The notes under the pieces were generated by a model that searched no databases, was not told where the DNA came from, and was given only the letters and a program-made list of their open reading frames with translations. Shown here one piece after another: positions 25,301 through 36,729 of a DNA stretch of 64,000 nt; position 1 is the first letter of the stretch; every line of letters begins with the position of its first letter. The position numbers were made by a program, and so were the translations under genes. Source of the DNA: Sporobolomyces roseus (Eukaryota; Basidiomycota; Microbotryomycetes; Sporidiobolales; Sporidiobolaceae). The stretch covers positions 4,030,001 to 4,094,000 of the forward strand of contig JADILM010000001.1 of NCBI GenBank assembly GCA_016617785.1. Reading direction: 5' to 3'.

Positions 25301-27375
25301 CGTTTGTCTAGTTCACTGTCGACTTCAATCCTGGAAATTTGACTTCTTTCCTCTATCAAGATCTCCAATTCGATCCCGAAGGAGGTTCTTTCGGTGGAGT
25401 AGTCGGAAAGGTGAGCTCTCTTTCACACTCTCCCTCTCTCTTTCGGTCTTCTCCTCCGTTCTCGAACTGACGACGAGGTTGCTGCTTCGTAGCTTCTCAT
25501 GAGGACTTTCCCTTCTCACTACACTTACAACTCGACCTACGCTCTTTTCCCCTTCTCGACTCCCTCGACGACTACCACGATTCTCAAGAAACTCAGGATC
25601 TTCGACAAGTACGACGCTCGTCGACCTGTTCCTCCTCCCGAATGGTTCGTCATCGACAAGCGTGCTTCGGCTGAACACATCCTCAACACGACGTCTCCAG
25701 CTTGGGACGATTTCGAAACGGTCGTCGGAGCTCCACTCGACATCCTCAAACAAGAACAACCTTCTTTCCTCACCCTCATCGGTTCCTTCGCTTTGAAACC
25801 GAAATCTCGTTCTTCGGCTCAAGAAGTGATCGATTTCGCTTTCTACCCCTCTCAGTTCACCAACTTGATCGTCGCTGCCGTCGCTCCCAAAGCCAAGGAA
25901 CTCGTCTCGAAGATGTCGTGGTCGTATGGAAAGGATCAGATGAGGTTGAACGTCGTTCAGCAAGTGATCATTCCAGTTTGCATGGACTGGATTTGCGATC
26001 AACTCGGATTCCCTCTCAAGACGAAGGAGAACCCTCGAGGACTCCTCACTCCCGACGAGCTCTACAGTACCCTCTGTGAAGCTTATACCTACATTCATCT
26101 CAAGTGAGTTCCTCACTTCTCTCTTAACTCTCTCGAGCGATACTGACGAAACACTTCCTCCACTCGCAATAGCTACGATCCTACTCGAGCCTTCAAACTT
26201 CGCAACTCTGTCATCAAGCACGTTGGGATCCTCAAGAGTGTGATCGAGTTCCGACTTGCTCAAGCTAGCGGTTCTACTGTGCGTTCTTTCCCTCTCGTTT
26301 CCCTTCTTTCGTCGAGCTGACTCTCTCATTCTCACTCTAATTGATAGACGACGATGCACGACCTCGCGCAAGATCTCAAGTATGTCTTGCTCGGAGACAA
26401 AGCAGGTCAAGGGGTTGTCATGAGTGACAACTCTCGCAAAGTTTACGACAGAGTTCTCGAACACTCTAGTCGTCCTCTCGACGAGATTGCCGACATTCTC
26501 CAGTTCTCGATGATCAATTTCGCTTCCTCGGTTACTGGTGAGCACTCCCCTCCGTTCTCTCTCTTTCTCCCTTTTCTCGCTGCGACTGACTACAGGGATT
26601 CTTCTTGTCCTTCTCCGTTTCTCAGCTTGCGCAAAGGCTCTTGACTTCTACCTTCGTCCTGAGAACGATGCTGCTCTTCAAGACCTTCACAAATCAACCG
26701 CAGTCGCAGTCGGTCTGGCGAACGATTCAGACATTCAAGTGAGTCCTCTTCTTCTCGTTTCTCTCGCTTCTTCGTCAAACTCATGCTGACTCCTCTCCTC
26801 ACTCCTCACTCCTCTTCCTCTTCCTCTCATAGAACTACGTCAGCGAAGCCCTTCGTCTCGATCCCGCTGTTGGAGGTTTCGTTCGCAAAGCCAAATCGAG
26901 CGTTCAGATTCGTAACGGACCTCAAGTCAAGGAAGGTTCTCTCCTCTACATCGACTGGACCAAGATCAATCGAGACCCTGCTGCTTTCACCATCCCTGAT
27001 CAAATCAAGATTGATCGTGATCCTACCCTCTACAAATTGGCTGAACCTGGAATTCGTTCTTGTGAGTTACTCTCCTCTTCTCTCCTCTCCTCTTCTCTCC
27101 TCTCCTCTTCTCTCCTTCTCCCAAACTGACTCTCGTCTTGCTCTATGATGACAGCTCGTGACGAGTCGATCAATACGCTCATCGCAGTAGGAGTAGCGAA
27201 AGAAGTATTCCGTCTCATCAAGCTCAAACGTGCTCCCGGTCCCGCTGGTCAACTTGGAGGATTCCGTGGAGCTATGGATGGTCCTGCAAAGACTGCTACG
27301 ACTTTCATCTTGAAGGATCAGACTTTTACTCCTTTCCCTCAATCGATGGAAATCGTTTACTCTGGAAAAGCTTGA
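22395..27375 (+). CDS. Psi-producing oxygenase (heme peroxidase/dioxygenase plus P450-like domain), copy B, complete
   Basis: Twenty-one exons from 22395 to 27375 encode 1,134 residues, the usual size of fungal Ppo / linoleate diol synthase proteins. The N-terminal half is an animal-heme-peroxidase-type dioxygenase domain: TSSYLDLSPLYG-like SSYLDLSPLYG, and LYRWH at about residues 403-407 with the catalytic Tyr404 and proximal His407. A candidate distal His is in CITHSC near 233. Such enzymes oxygenate oleic or linoleic acid to hydroperoxides that become psi-factor oxylipins. The C-terminal half aligns with the P450 hydroperoxide isomerase domain (EALRLDP for ExxR-like, RAPGPAGQLGG). The Cys-containing heme loop is replaced by GIRSSRDESIN, so no thiolate ligand is visible and isomerase activity is doubtful. 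Two introns use GC donors (after 23179 and 24266). It lies just downstream of truncated copy A. Confidence 0.9.
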
Positions 27376-27545
27376 ATGGATCCCTTTCTTTCTCTCTCTC
27401 TGTGCTTTGAAGTAGTACCCTCTCCACGAAAGCTTGTAAAGTCTAGTTTGTTCCGCTTGACTCTTCTGTGATCTCTCACAGCTTGACGAGCTCGACGAGT
27501 CTGCTCTCGAATCAATTAACAAGGTTGCGAGAATTCTTCGAAAGC
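22624..27545 (+). repeat. Tandem duplication, unit B
   Basis: Direct repeat of 17078-21985. The central ~4 kb (about 22990-26970) shows only a handful of base differences, while exon 2, the last two exons and the 3' flank show several each. Intron 20 is expanded here by extra CTCCTCTTCT-type units. Confidence 0.9.
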
Positions 27546-28031
27546 GCACCGTTGTTTTTGTCAAAGTCTCCTTTCTCTCTTTCTCCTTCCTCGCGTCTCG
27601 CCTGAATTCTTCTTTCATCAGTCAAGCCAATAGCCCTTCCCTGACCCATCGCGTCGTCGTTCGTCTAAGGTTCCTCCTCCTTTGCTTTTTCTCTTCTGTT
27701 CTCTCTTCCTTCAATCGATACTCTTTCATGAGGTCGGACTCGCCTTTGGTAGTAAAGGAGTAGATCATGGCCACAGCTCTCAGCGTTACTCGAGGCTAAA
27801 GAGACGAGGGCGAGTTCCTTGAGGTCCTCGACCGAGAGTCTGCGCGCCAAAGCTCGGTTTCTTTCTTCTGCTCTCGGTTACAACGCTTCCTCCGTCTTGC
27901 ATCCTCACTTCGGGTAGACTCGGCTCAGCCGCTCTCAGGCCGCGGATTTGTCGGAGTCGAGCCTTTGCAGACGCCCTTCCTCGAAACTTGCATCTGGTTC
28001 TTCCTCTTCGCTCTCGTTTCCCTCATTCAGA
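27376..28031. other. Intergenic after oxygenase copy B
   Basis: The first 170 bases are the 3' flank shared with copy A. The rest, to the ATG at 28032, has no supported gene and is likely the 5' region of the next gene. Confidence 0.45.
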
Positions 28032-29210
28032 ATGCCTAACGGTGGCGTGCCACGTATAGACTCAGGGTTCGAACACCTTGAACCGCCGCCGCCAGAAGCT
28101 GAGGTTCTCCCTCCTTATGAACCAGCAGTCCCGATTCGCACTCTAGGGAGGTTCACAGCCGAGGAACGGGGCGTCGAAGCTCAACATAAGCGCTACTTCG
28201 GAGACAAGGGACATTGGAAGTCGCGCTTCAAACTTCTGCTGGACCCGAACGGACTCGAGACTTGTAAGTTCAGGCTGCTACCACGGAGTGCTACCTCACT
28301 GACTGTGGCGCGAACAGTTGACGCTCTCGACTTGGTCCTCGATGGAGACTCGAGCGCTCGAATTGGAGCAGTCTGGTCAAAGGAGCAAGTTTTCGAAACT
28401 GTAGGCTCGATTTACAAGCGTATCGACAGTTTCCTTGAAACGATTCGTCATCAAGGCTACACACAACCTTTCGCAAAATGGGAGGTCACATTCCAGAAGA
28501 AGTCTCGAAAAGACATCGAAAGCAGCGGTGAGCTTGAGTCTCACGTTTTCGCGCCTTCGCCAGATCTGACCCTCGATGTTTCCTCCAGAGTGGTGGGTCT
28601 CCCGCCCTCGAGTATGCTCGGAGATATGGCAAGCTCGCCTGGACGAAACGAATCGTAGGAACTACGCGAAAGGTGGATGGACTTCGCAAATTCGAATTAT
28701 CCTCGCTCCCCACAGTCAACCCGGCGCCGGTGTCATTGCCTTGAGCAGTAGAGGAAGATATCGATCAATCAACGGTATGGGAATACCTGTGGTACGCTTC
28801 AAGAAAACGGGAGGTCCATTCTCACTGCTCGTTCGTACTCGCGCTTCGAATTCAAGTTCGTCTGCTCCCCATCTGCTGTCGCAAACCTCACTGACTCGCT
28901 GACTGCGTATATAGATCAAGTATATCTCGATCGATGGTGCCATAGCGGTGACGACGTGTACAAGGCAAGGCAAGGCCCTTTGAAAAGGACCAAGAGCACT
29001 TTCGTCTGGACATGGGGGCTCGACGACCCTTTCTCTGCACAGCAGCGATTGCTTCCTGGAAGGAAAGCGTTACCGGCTTTCACCGCTTTCACTACCCCTT
29101 TCCGAGCCTCGCCCAAGCCAAGTAAAGCGATAACATTCTCAGATCCGTGCTCAATCGAAGTCTGGTTTGATGAGCCGGAGGCAGACAACACGAGTCAGAC
29201 CGCCAATTGA
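28032..29210 (+). CDS. Unrecognised protein of 334 residues
   Basis: Four exons: 28032-28263, 28318-28527, 28589-28855 and 28915-29210. All junctions keep the frame and carry CTGAC-type branch sites. I do not recognise the family. The N terminus is proline-rich (EPPPPEAEVLPPYEP). The middle is rich in Arg, Trp and Tyr, and the C-terminal third contains several Trp and Pro residues. There is no signal peptide, no membrane segment and no zinc motif. The first intron is exactly 54 bases and has no in-frame stop, so retaining it would add 18 residues without a frameshift. The donor of the third intron is GTTCGT, also used elsewhere in this window. Confidence 0.65.
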
Positions 29211-29401
29211 GAGGAGCGTCTAGCCTTGATCTGTCCGCTGAATAGTAACCTTGTAGTCCTCCTCTTTCCCCAAGCTGTTTTATTTTCGAAATCGATCTTT
29301 GTCAGATAACAGACGAATGTACCAACGTCCAAGAGTAAGCGAACAAACTGTTGCGAGCGCAACAGAGTTGATCTAGGTGATGTTGCAGCGAGTGAGATGT
29401 A

Positions 29402-31953
29402 CTAATCGAAAATCGAGCGAATCTTTGCCTCCAACCCCTCCGCATCGAGTTTGACGTACTTGGATGAATCTACGACAGATCGACGTCAGCTCCGTGTGTG
29501 GAAAGAACTCGAGAGAGAAGCTCACAGTTATCCTTCCTATGCCTCTGTACGAATTTGGCATAAGTTGGCACGACCATTCTCTCGACTTCGCCCTTCAATC
29601 GCTCCCTCAACTCGACTTCACCCTCATCAATCTTCGCAGCCTGATGTAAGCCTTCCACCTCCTCGAGCGCCTCATGGAATCGCACGAATCGATCTTTCGT
29701 ATCCCTTCTCTCGGTTCCTCCACTACCTTTGACCGCTCCAATTCCAGCTTTGATACCTCCCGAGATGACTCCGTTCTGTTCGCTCAATCCAGCGTCGAGA
29801 AGTGCGGATACAAGTGGTGACCAGATCTCGAGGTAAGAAGATTTCGTCGTTCTCATTTTCTTGTTGAGATGATCTTCGAAAGCTTCACCGAGGAAATCGG
29901 AAGTTTGGGAGGAAAGGATCGAATGTCGGAGAAAGGAAATGTTGTTGAGGAGGTAGATCGTCGAGGTCCCTTGTCGACCTCGAAGTTGGCGTGATCGAGA
30001 GTCGAGAGATAAGAGTAGAGTCATGAGTAAATCGTCTGAAACCGAAATCATCAGTACGACAAGGGGAAATACGATATACGAGGCAGCTCACTGAGATATC
30101 TCGGCAGTAATCCACTCTCTCCCTCCTCCATACCACTCCCAGCAGACTTTGGACCTCCCCAATTGCCAGCTCCCAACACGTTCAAGAATGTTTCGACGAC
30201 CGATTGATTGTCCGCAAGCTGTCGAGCAAAATTGACGACCTGAAATCGACGTACCAAGTTGTCAATATCTGCGAAACGCTCTGGAATGAAGTGAATGGAC
30301 ATACATTCTGAGTGACGGAACTGACAGCTGCCGAAGCTATTTCATTCCCGGTTGGCGGTTTGCTCCCAAATGACTGCAGAGACGGTCAAAGAGGTTCAAC
30401 TCGCCATCGTAGCGAATCGTGTGAGTTGTCGGTACGTACCTTGACATCCTCAATCATCCCGGGAAGACTGCTCAAACAAGTCCCTCGGAAACTATGCAGA
30501 CTCTCTCCCAATTCGTTCTCTTTCCTCCCACTCTTTTTCCTCACTACTTCCTCGTACTCTCCATTCCGTTCACTGAGCTCGCTGAAAGATGCGAAAGCAA
30601 TCGGGATCAGGGGATGGAGTGATTTCTTGATGAGTGTGTTGAGATTTGATGAAGTTTGGGAGAAAAGGGAGAGGGGGAGAGGGAGCAGTGAAGCGTAGAG
30701 AGGAGATTTCTGTGAAGTCGATAGTGTCGAGAAGACTGTACCCAGGACGGCGTATTCGGACTGTTTGAATTTGAGCGCATTAGTTCTCGTTTCCAAACAG
30801 AGGAGGGCGATCAAGAGGGCTCACCTTGAGAACAGCAAATAGTACATCGAGCAGTCGCCCTAATCCTCTCCTTTCTTTCGTTCCGTCCGCGCCACTCCGC
30901 CCTCCGCCTCCTCCAGTGCTGATCGAACCCGCTAAACTAGGCACAGCGTCGACCAAGACCTCCTTTGCGCAATTCTTCAACCCTTCTTCTATCCACTGCG
31001 ATCGCAAGTCGGTGTAGGTCTTCGATGCGTCTGCAAAAGATTTGGGACCGAGAGAAGATGGAAGGGAAAGGAGGTACGAGAGCAGAGGTAAGGCTGAATC
31101 GATGAAGGTTGGCGAAAGAGTCGGGAAAGGTTTGCCTGAGGAGCGCGACACTTGACTCAGCAAGGCTCCAGATAACAGGGGACACAGACGGTAACATACC
31201 TTTGTCGAAAAGGGACCCAGCGTCCATTGTTGGCGAAGTCTCCTTCACCATACGAGCGAAAACTCCCACAATTTGCTTCGCACCAGCTTCGATCAAGGCA
31301 CTCTGTCGATCAGGTCATACAGATTCAGCAAATTCGCTCGTATGACTCGCATTAACGGATTTTTACGCACCATCTGAGCGAGAGTCGCGGCTTGACCTTT
31401 CGCATCTGTCTTCCTTAGAGCTTCTGATGCAGCGACGAGTCGATCGATAGCAGCAAGGTAAGGTTTCAGATCTCCTTGTTTAGGTCTGTGATCGTCAAGA
31501 GAGGGTGAATAGTTAGTACTTAGAGTAAGTCAAAGATGACAGCAAAGGAAGCGAATCTCACCCAGATTTGATGAGGCCCTCTTCACGTTCAACGAGATCG
31601 TGATGCCCGAGTAAACCGTCAAGTGACCGCATCGTTGATTCAAGATCTGTAGCTCCGGGTCAATTCTCAGTCATTGAAAGGAGCTGCGAGAGAAGAGATT
31701 CAAACTCACTCTTCGAAACTCTGGTCAATTTGCCAGTCTCCTTGTAAATCGGTACTAGACTCTTCTCTAGCTTTGCCAATCGATCATCCAGCTCTCCCAG
31801 TACATTACTCATTCGATCCGATATCTTTGAAGAGCGAGAGAGGGATTGTTGCAAGAGTAAGAGATCGGCATTGGCCTGTTCGAGAGCGATCGATGACGAG
31901 GTCGCGGCAGTATGTGGTGTGTTTGACGAGTAAGGGAATCGTGTCAGCGACAT
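29402..31953 (-). CDS. EXO70: Exocyst complex component Exo70
   Basis: Ten exons: 31953-31710, 31646-31562, 31485-31371, 31302-31200, 31135-30825, 30760-30440, 30371-30303, 30239-30092, 30035-29526 and 29469-29402, giving 657 residues. The N-terminal coiled coil includes LEKSLVPIYKETGKLTRVSK. The sequence then follows the Exo70 helical-bundle family to its conserved end KYVKLDAEGLEAKIRSIFD, which contributes to plasma-membrane phosphoinositide binding. Exo70 is an exocyst subunit that tethers secretory vesicles at sites of polarised growth and interacts with Rho GTPases. Length matches fungal Exo70 (about 600-700). It converges with the unrecognised gene at 28-29.2 kb and is divergent from the phosducin-like gene. 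Confidence 0.92.
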
Positions 31954-32599
31954 GATATAGCGTGCGTGTGCTGTGGTAGTTGAGAGAGAGAGAGGTTTGA
32001 GGGTTCGGATGATGTGGGAGAAACGAGAAGAAGGAGGAGCGAGTCGGATCCAGCCAGGTCACTGTAGCTTGATCCTGATAGAGTTTAAGGGATTCCTAGG
32101 TTGTCTGTAAGCGAGATCTGAGGTGTTGGTGAGAAGCCAACCTCGAACAAACTTTCTCCAAATCTCTCAACTTCTGCTTCCACTCTTCACCGTCACTTGT
32201 ACTGCCAACGAGTCAAGTGAGGCATTCGAATTCAGCTTCACAACACTCTCGACACGCGAAAGACCCATCAAATATCGAATTCGCTCATTCTTCCCCTTCA
32301 TCGCTTCCGACTCTCAACTCCCGACTTTCAGCTACAAACAGCTCAGTGAACACTCAGGCAACATTCATAGAGATCGATCTCGATAGATCAAGCCTCTCCG
32401 ACGCCTCTCCCTTTCTTAAAGTTTTATTCTGGCACATTCCTTTCTTCTGCCCTTTCGCACGATCCCTCGCACTCTTTCTACCTCTTCCTTGCCCATCCTT
32501 TCCCCTTTCCCACTAATTCTCAATCGCCCCTACTCTAACTCCTTACCTTCCGAGAACCGGCTCTCCTTTCCTTCGCATACCTGAATCCCTTCCCTCACA
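31954..32599. promoter_or_regulatory. Divergent promoter region between EXO70 and the phosducin-like gene
   Basis: This 646-base region has no supported coding sequence. The half nearer 32600 is CT-rich with a short CACA context just before the ATG. It should contain both promoters. No factor site was assigned. Confidence 0.5.
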
Positions 32600-33675
32600 A
32601 TGGATCCCTCTGAACAAGCATTCCTCGATGGTACCCATCCCGCTCTCCACCGTGATGCCGATGCAATGGCGACACTCCGCTCGGCCTCTCCGCCTCGTTC
32701 TCACTCGCCGTCACACTCTCGCTCTTCTTCCTCCTCTTCAAATGGTCAACCCCGATTCAGTACCGTCGACCCAGATCCACCAGCACGCGAACCTGCGCCC
32801 CTACGAAGTGGAGGGAAAGGAAGTAGTAACACAGGAGTGAAGGGAGTCAGAGCGGATTATCGCGAGTTTCAAGAATCTCAGAATCGGAATGGAGAAGAGA
32901 AACAGCTGGCGAAACAGATGGGAAAGAAATTGATGATCTCGCTGGACGACGACGTGGACGAGGAGCAGGATGAGGAGAAGGCGGCGTTGGAGAAATATAG
33001 GCAACAAAGGATGAGAGAATTGCAAGGGAGTGGAGAAAGGGGGTTGAATAGTCAGGGAGGTGAGAGAAAGGTGTTTGGTCATTTGAGGGAAATCGGATTT
33101 GAGCAATTCTTAGGTGCAGTAGAAGGCGAAACGGACGATGTCGCTGTCGTTCTACATCTCTACGAACCCGTAAGTTCGGAATCATTGCACAAGTTCCGAG
33201 TCTTCCGAATTAGCTCGATCGTCTAGCTCACGAACTCGTCACTTTGTATCGTAGGATCTTATCCCTTGTATCTTGCTCAACAGTCACTTGACCTCGCTAT
33301 CGCGTCTATATCCTCATACGAAATTCCTCCGTTCACTCGCTTCGGAACTCGACTTCATGCAACAGGATCCAGAAGATGAGACGCTACCGACTGTACTCGT
33401 GTATCGAGGTGGAGAGCTGGAGACGACTTGGATCAGGTTTGACGGTGAGCTCGAGGGAGGCTTGGAAGGGAGAAATGCGAGGCAAGAAGTGGAACGAGTG
33501 CTGCTAGAGTACGTTCCTCATCTCACTGCTTCTACTCTGCAATCTTTGATACTGACGGCCAGTCTGTCTTGATTCTTGCAGGAAGGGAGCGATTGAGCGC
33601 AAATCTGAAGGCGGAGTCACGTCACGAACACGGCGAACGATCCAGAACGGCGATGAAGACGACGACGACGACGAA
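32600..33675 (+). CDS. Phosducin-like protein
   Basis: Three exons: 32600-33169, 33255-33508 and 33582-33675, giving 305 residues. The Ser/Pro/Arg-rich N terminus is followed by an acidic stretch (DDDVDEEQDEEK) and a helix ending in FGHLREIG. A thioredoxin-like fold follows: VVLHLYEPDLIPCILLNSHL, then LPTVLVYRGGEL. This order is typical of phosducin-like proteins, which act with the CCT chaperonin in folding and assembly of G-beta-gamma and other clients. The C terminus is acidic (DEDDDDDE). The next gene on the same strand, 1.5 kb away, is a G-alpha subunit, which fits a G-protein role. The subfamily (PhLP1 versus PhLP2/3) was not resolved. Confidence 0.85.
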
Positions 33676-35149
33676 TGATCTTTCACTACTTACGAAACGT
33701 TGTTGCCTACGTATACCCTATCTTTCGCCTATCATCGCTAATCTCGCAATCATACCCAATGTCTCAACCTATCACTCGCTTTCCGCCTGAAGTTATGACG
33801 CGAGCCGAGCGGGTGAAGGCGCGAGGCTGAGTCAGCTACCGACACGCTGACGACTGAGTTTGACTTCGGTATAGAGCGAAGATTTCTGTGCAGGACGGAA
33901 ACCATTTCAACTTTTCTTTTTTAACCTTTTCGCTCTGCTTCGTCGTTGACCAGGCGCAGAACGGTAGCTCCTTGACTCGTCGACCAGATTAGTGCTCTCA
34001 TGTGCATTCGAGGGGACAACTCCGCTCAACACTTTCTCACGACGAGCGAAGGAACAAAAAAGCTCCGAATCGTTTGACCCGGTTATCGCTGCATCGCAAC
34101 CGTACCCGGAAGATGCAGAGCTGTGGCGTACGGACAGTTCGTTAAGCCGTCCTCGTAGAAGCCCACGATTCCTTTCGAAGCATTCCGTTTCTCGCAACAC
34201 CGGATAGGGAAACTTGTCGTCGGATTCGACTTAGCGTCGTTCTTCCGCTTGCTCTTCTGTAGATCCGGTTCAAAACCCGAGAGCAAGAGAACTCTAGGAA
34301 GCTGTCCTCGCCTGGAGTTTCGAAGTTAGGAGTGCTTGAAGTGGTCGTGGGAAGAGAAGTTGCGAGAGATTCTCGGGAGTTACGCTCGAGTTTTATCGTT
34401 CTCCGTCGAGCTGCCGTCGATGTCAGGTTCAGGCTAGCCCACATCGAGTGCAAGTTCGCAGCGTTGCGATGAGAAGAGACAAAAAGAGAGTTCTTGCGAT
34501 TCATGAAATGAAAACCAAAACCACGTTTTCAGGCACCCGTATCGGAAAGGAAGGCGAGCGGACTACTGTAGCCTACTTCTTCATCTCCTCCTCCCACCAC
34601 CTCCTCTCCACCACAGTCGTATTCACCTTCAGAAGCCGTAGGCAAGAAGAGCTGCACCCACCTCCAAAGAAGTTCCGAAGAAACCGACTCCGAATCTCTC
34701 AAGCTAGCCTCCTTCTCTTCCATCTCCTCACTCTCACTCTTTCCAGAGATCAAGAACACATCAGGTCAGTCTGTACTCTGTGACACTGGTTCACGCAAAC
34801 TTGAACTGAAAGATCTCGATTCGAATTTCCTCGCTCTTTCTTCTAATTCCCTTTGTCCCGCAACGCCCTCTTCTTTTCCTTTCCTCGCTCCACCGAACCT
34901 CTGTATCTTTGCCTTCACCTTGCTCTACGACTAAATACCTCCACCCTCGACCGCACGTCCTCGTCGCTCGTTTTTCTACGTGTTGTCCGCCCCGCCCTCT
35001 CGGTCCCTCCACCTTTCCCATTGTCCCTTCTTCCTCCTCTCTGCCTCTCTCTCAACTGCAGTACATCACACTCTTTCAATCACACCATATACTAGAACGT
35101 ACCAGTCTATCACCACTTCTCTCTCAAACACTTCAAACCGAATTACACA
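33676..35149. other. Intergenic, 1.5 kb, no supported gene
   Basis: Several 60-120-codon open frames overlap each other on both strands and none shows a domain. From about 34790 to 35149 the plus strand is CT-rich, the usual look of a 5' leader here, so it is probably the G-alpha promoter and 5' UTR. Confidence 0.45.
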
Positions 35150-36729
35150 ATGGGTTGTGGAGGATCAAAGCAAGAAGATGTAGAGGGTAAATCTCGCAAC
35201 GATGCGATTGAGAATCAATTGAAGAAAGACAGGATGAACATGCGGTACGTCTTGACTCTCTCTCTCTCTTACTGCAGAAAGCAAAGCTTCTCCTCTTTCG
35301 AAGAAAGAAAACAAAAGAGGCTCGTGAGTTCAACAGCTGACCATTCTTTGCCTCCCGGTCCCTTTCTTTTCTTGTCGTTTCGTCGTATACAGCAATGAGA
35401 TGTAAGCTTGAACTTCCGAAAGGTTCATTAAATCGAGAACTGAATGACTGACGATTTGGCTCTGCGAACAGTAAAATGTTGCTACTTGGAGCGGGAGAGT
35501 CTGGTAAATCGACAATCCTGAAACAGATGAAGCTCATCCACGAAGGTTCGTACACCGACAAGGAGCGAGAGAATTACAAGGAGATCATCTATTCAAATAC
35601 CGTGCAAAGTATGCATGTGAGTCCTGAATCCGTGCTCTTCTATACTGTTCGAAGCGATTCATACTGATCCTTATACAATCACGCAGGTCATTCTCGATGC
35701 GATGGAGATGATGGGAATCAACTTGCAACATGCGGAAGGAACTCGTTATCAAGAAATCATCATGAGCCAACCTCATCAAATTGAGGCTGACTACCTACCG
35801 GCCGACGTAGCGGAAGCACTTCTACAACTATGGAGAGATCCTGGAGTCCAAGAATGTTTCGGTCGTTCGAGAGAATACCAGCTTAACGATTCGGCTCAAT
35901 AGTGAGTTCTGTCTTTTCACTCTTTCATGGCGTCTGTTCGTCACTGACAGCTTTTTGTGTCGCTTTCTCCAGCTACTTCGACTCGATCGCACGGATAGGA
36001 TCGAGAAACTACATGCCTTCAGATCAAGATGTCCTCAGATCTCGAGTCAAAACTACCGGAATCACGGAAACCACTTTCCAAATCGGTGAACTCAAGTACA
36101 GGATGTTCGACGTCGGAGGACAACGTTCAGAACGAAAAAAGTGGATTCACTGCTTCGAGAACGTTACGGCGATCGTTTTCCTCGTCGCCATCTCAGAGTA
36201 CGATCAGATGCTGTACGAAGATGAATCGATCAACCGTATGCAAGAAGCGCTGGTACTGTTCGATTCCATCTGCAACTCGAGATGGTTCGTTCGAACTTCA
36301 ATCATTCTCTTCCTCAACAAGGTCAGTCTCTGCTCCAATTTCGCTTCTCTTGCTTCTCATCTTCCGCAATCAACGTACTGACTCGCTTGTATCTCTCCGC
36401 ATGCAGATCGATTTGTTCCGTGAAAAGCTTCCTCGCTCGCCAATCGCCAACTTCTTCCCTGATTACACCGGAGGTTCGGATCTTCAAGCTGCTTGCGACT
36501 ACTTCTCTTCTCGATTCGTCGGCTTGAACCAATCATCAGCGAAACAGATCTACACTCATTTCACTTGCGCTACTGTGCGTATCTCGTCCCCTCCCAGTTG
36601 CTACCTTCTGAGCCAGAATTGATCTTTTCCTTTCCCGTGGAACAGGACACGAACCAAATCAAATTTGTACTCAGTGCGGTGAACGACATCATTATCCAGG
36701 TCAACCTCCGAGACTGTGGATTGCTTTAG
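35150..36729 (+). CDS. Heterotrimeric G-protein alpha subunit, Gi-like group I
   Basis: Seven exons: 35150-35244, 35393-35401, 35472-35616, 35687-35901, 35973-36321, 36407-36574 and 36646-36729. They give exactly 354 residues, the canonical length. The N terminus MGCGGSKQ carries the N-myristoylation Gly2 and palmitoylation Cys3. Nucleotide-binding motifs are GAGESGKST (41-49), [20 protein letters not shown] split across an intron, and TCAT. The C terminus ends CGLL, with the cysteine four from the end that is modified by pertussis toxin in Gi proteins. These features define the fungal group I G-alpha (Gpa/FadA type) coupling pheromone or nutrient receptors to downstream kinases. Exon 2 is a 9-base microexon encoding part of R-NEI-K. 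The intron before it is 148 bases, more than twice the local average. Confidence 0.95.

Noticed and set aside
33907..34504. Minus-strand ORFs of 97 and 120 codons upstream of G-alpha
   Set aside because: They overlap out of frame, are Arg/Ser/Thr-rich without motifs, and no splice sites connect them.
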